Origin: Candidatus Acetothermia bacterium JdFR-47
GTDB taxonomy: Bacteria > Bipolaricaulota > Bipolaricaulia > Bipolaricaulales > Bipolaricaulaceae
Reading direction: 5' to 3'
Length of the DNA stretch: 5,490 nucleotides
NCBI GenBank assembly: GCA_002011415.1
Contig: MTNI01000150.1
Span: forward strand, 1,536 to 7,025
Within the stretch, counting starts at the first letter, position 1, and the number at the start of each line of letters is the position of its first letter. The translations under genes were made by a program, and so were the position numbers. The notes below the pieces were generated by a model. That model did not search any database. It saw only the letters and a program-made list of their open reading frames with translations, and was not told the origin of the DNA. This document shows positions 4,863-5,490 of this stretch, piece after piece.

Positions 4863-5490
4863 CTAGCGCCAGATCGTCCGGCGGGCTTCGGGAAGGGCGA
4901 GCACGATCCTGAGGGTGAGCCCTATGTTTATTCTTAGGCTCTTTACGGCTACGCTGAGTAGGCGCTGTTCCTCGGTTTGCCCTGGGTACACCCCGAAGAA
5001 CCAAGCCCGGTGAGGGATCTTCTCGCCCGGGTCCACCCATACCACCACCCGGCGGAAGGAAGGGGCGCTTTTGAGGTGTCCCCGGACCTCCAACCGGATC
5101 GGACCTAGGAGAGGGGGCAGCCCCGGCTCGGGGACGCCGAAGGAGGGCCAATCCTCGCTGGGCGAGAAATTGGCGAAGGAGGAAAAGCCGATCGTGCCCT
5201 CGGAGTACTTCTCGCCTTCCTTTGGGGTCGCGAACGGATCCACTGCTCCGTGGATGGAGATCGGGAGTGAAGCTCCGGCGATCTTGGCCTTGAGCTTATC
5301 CCAGCCTTCCCCGAGGCGCTCCCGACGCACGGACACGCGCACCGAACCAAGCCGGAGCCCTGTGATGATCTCCCGGGGGTCGAAGCTCATCCAGGCAAGA
5401 GGGGTCTCGCCTCCCTGAGGGACTTCCGCCGGAAGTGTGACCCGCACGATTACCCCGCTCTTTTGCTTTTCTTCTGGGGGCTTCGCCTCT
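4863..5490 (-). CDS. Unrecognised protein, C-terminal 208 residues (5' end outside window)
   Basis: The frame is open from the window edge (first full codon 5489-5487) to TAG at 4865-4863, so the true start is probably outside. A GTG at 5447 could serve as a start, but it has no convincing Shine-Dalgarno sequence and the coding pattern continues upstream. The visible part opens with a charged, proline-containing linker (EAKPPEEKQKSG). An alternating strand-like stretch follows (VIVRVTLPAEV), then a mixed region with several beta-like segments (RLGSVRVSVRRERL, IRLEVRGHL, RRVVVWVDPG), and it ends in a moderately hydrophobic but arginine-containing tail. There is no cysteine, no membrane segment and no motif I recognise. 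A linker followed by a beta-rich domain would suit a multidomain or exported protein, but that is conjecture. High GC and sensible amino-acid composition support real coding. Its stop directly abuts the nuclease gene stop, so the two are convergent with no spacer. Confidence 0.7.
   Translation of the reverse strand, partial: EAKPPEEKQKSGVIVRVTLPAEVPQGGETPLAWMSFDPREIITGLRLGSVRVSVRRERLGEGWDKLKAKIAGASLPISIHGAVDPFATPKEGEKYSEGTIGFSSFANFSPSEDWPSFGVPEPGLPPLLGPIRLEVRGHLKSAPSFRRVVVWVDPGEKIPHRAWFFGVYPGQTEEQRLLSVAVKSLRINIGLTLRIVLALPEARRTIWR

Overview
This 5.5 kb window is GC-rich and densely coding. It looks like a bacterial chromosome from an anaerobic, possibly thermophilic lineage. The clues are a TreT-type trehalose glycosyltransferase, an aldehyde:ferredoxin oxidoreductase (AOR, normally tungsten-dependent) with a polyferredoxin partner, and a bacterial-type GlmS. 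A deep-branching thermophilic phylum such as Bipolaricaulota (OP1) would fit, but that is a guess from gene content and not a demonstrated assignment. No mobile element, CRISPR array, tRNA or rRNA was recognised, and the longest non-coding stretch is about 103 bases.

Layout. (1) Bases 1-2458, plus strand: a tightly packed operon. It holds the 3' end of a TreT-like glycosyltransferase, a 135-residue four-cluster ferredoxin and a 584-residue AOR. The first two genes abut (TAGATG) and the last two overlap by 8 bases, and both downstream genes have a strong Shine-Dalgarno sequence. (2) Bases 2462-4273, minus strand: complete glmS, convergent with the AOR gene and 3 bases from it. (3) Bases 4274-4376: a divergent promoter region with a perfect TATAAT on each strand inside a near-perfect 12-base inverted repeat. 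(4) Bases 4377-4862, plus strand: a DUF151 'bifunctional nuclease' family gene. (5) Bases 4863-5490, minus strand: the 3' part of an unrecognised protein whose stop codon directly abuts that of the nuclease gene.

How the genes work together. The ferredoxin and AOR should form one redox unit, with the AOR exchanging electrons between an aldehyde/carboxylate couple and the iron-sulfur chain. The link to trehalose synthesis is positional only. GlmS makes glucosamine-6-phosphate for cell-wall and glycan synthesis. It shares a control region with the nuclease-family gene.

Most notable observations: glmS appears to be transcribed as a leaderless mRNA while its neighbours use Shine-Dalgarno sites. 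The two divergent promoters are near-mirror copies around the -10 box. The AOR has lost canonical residues in both pterin-binding motifs, which points to a divergent subfamily with unknown substrate. I did not find convincing evidence of a wholly new system.
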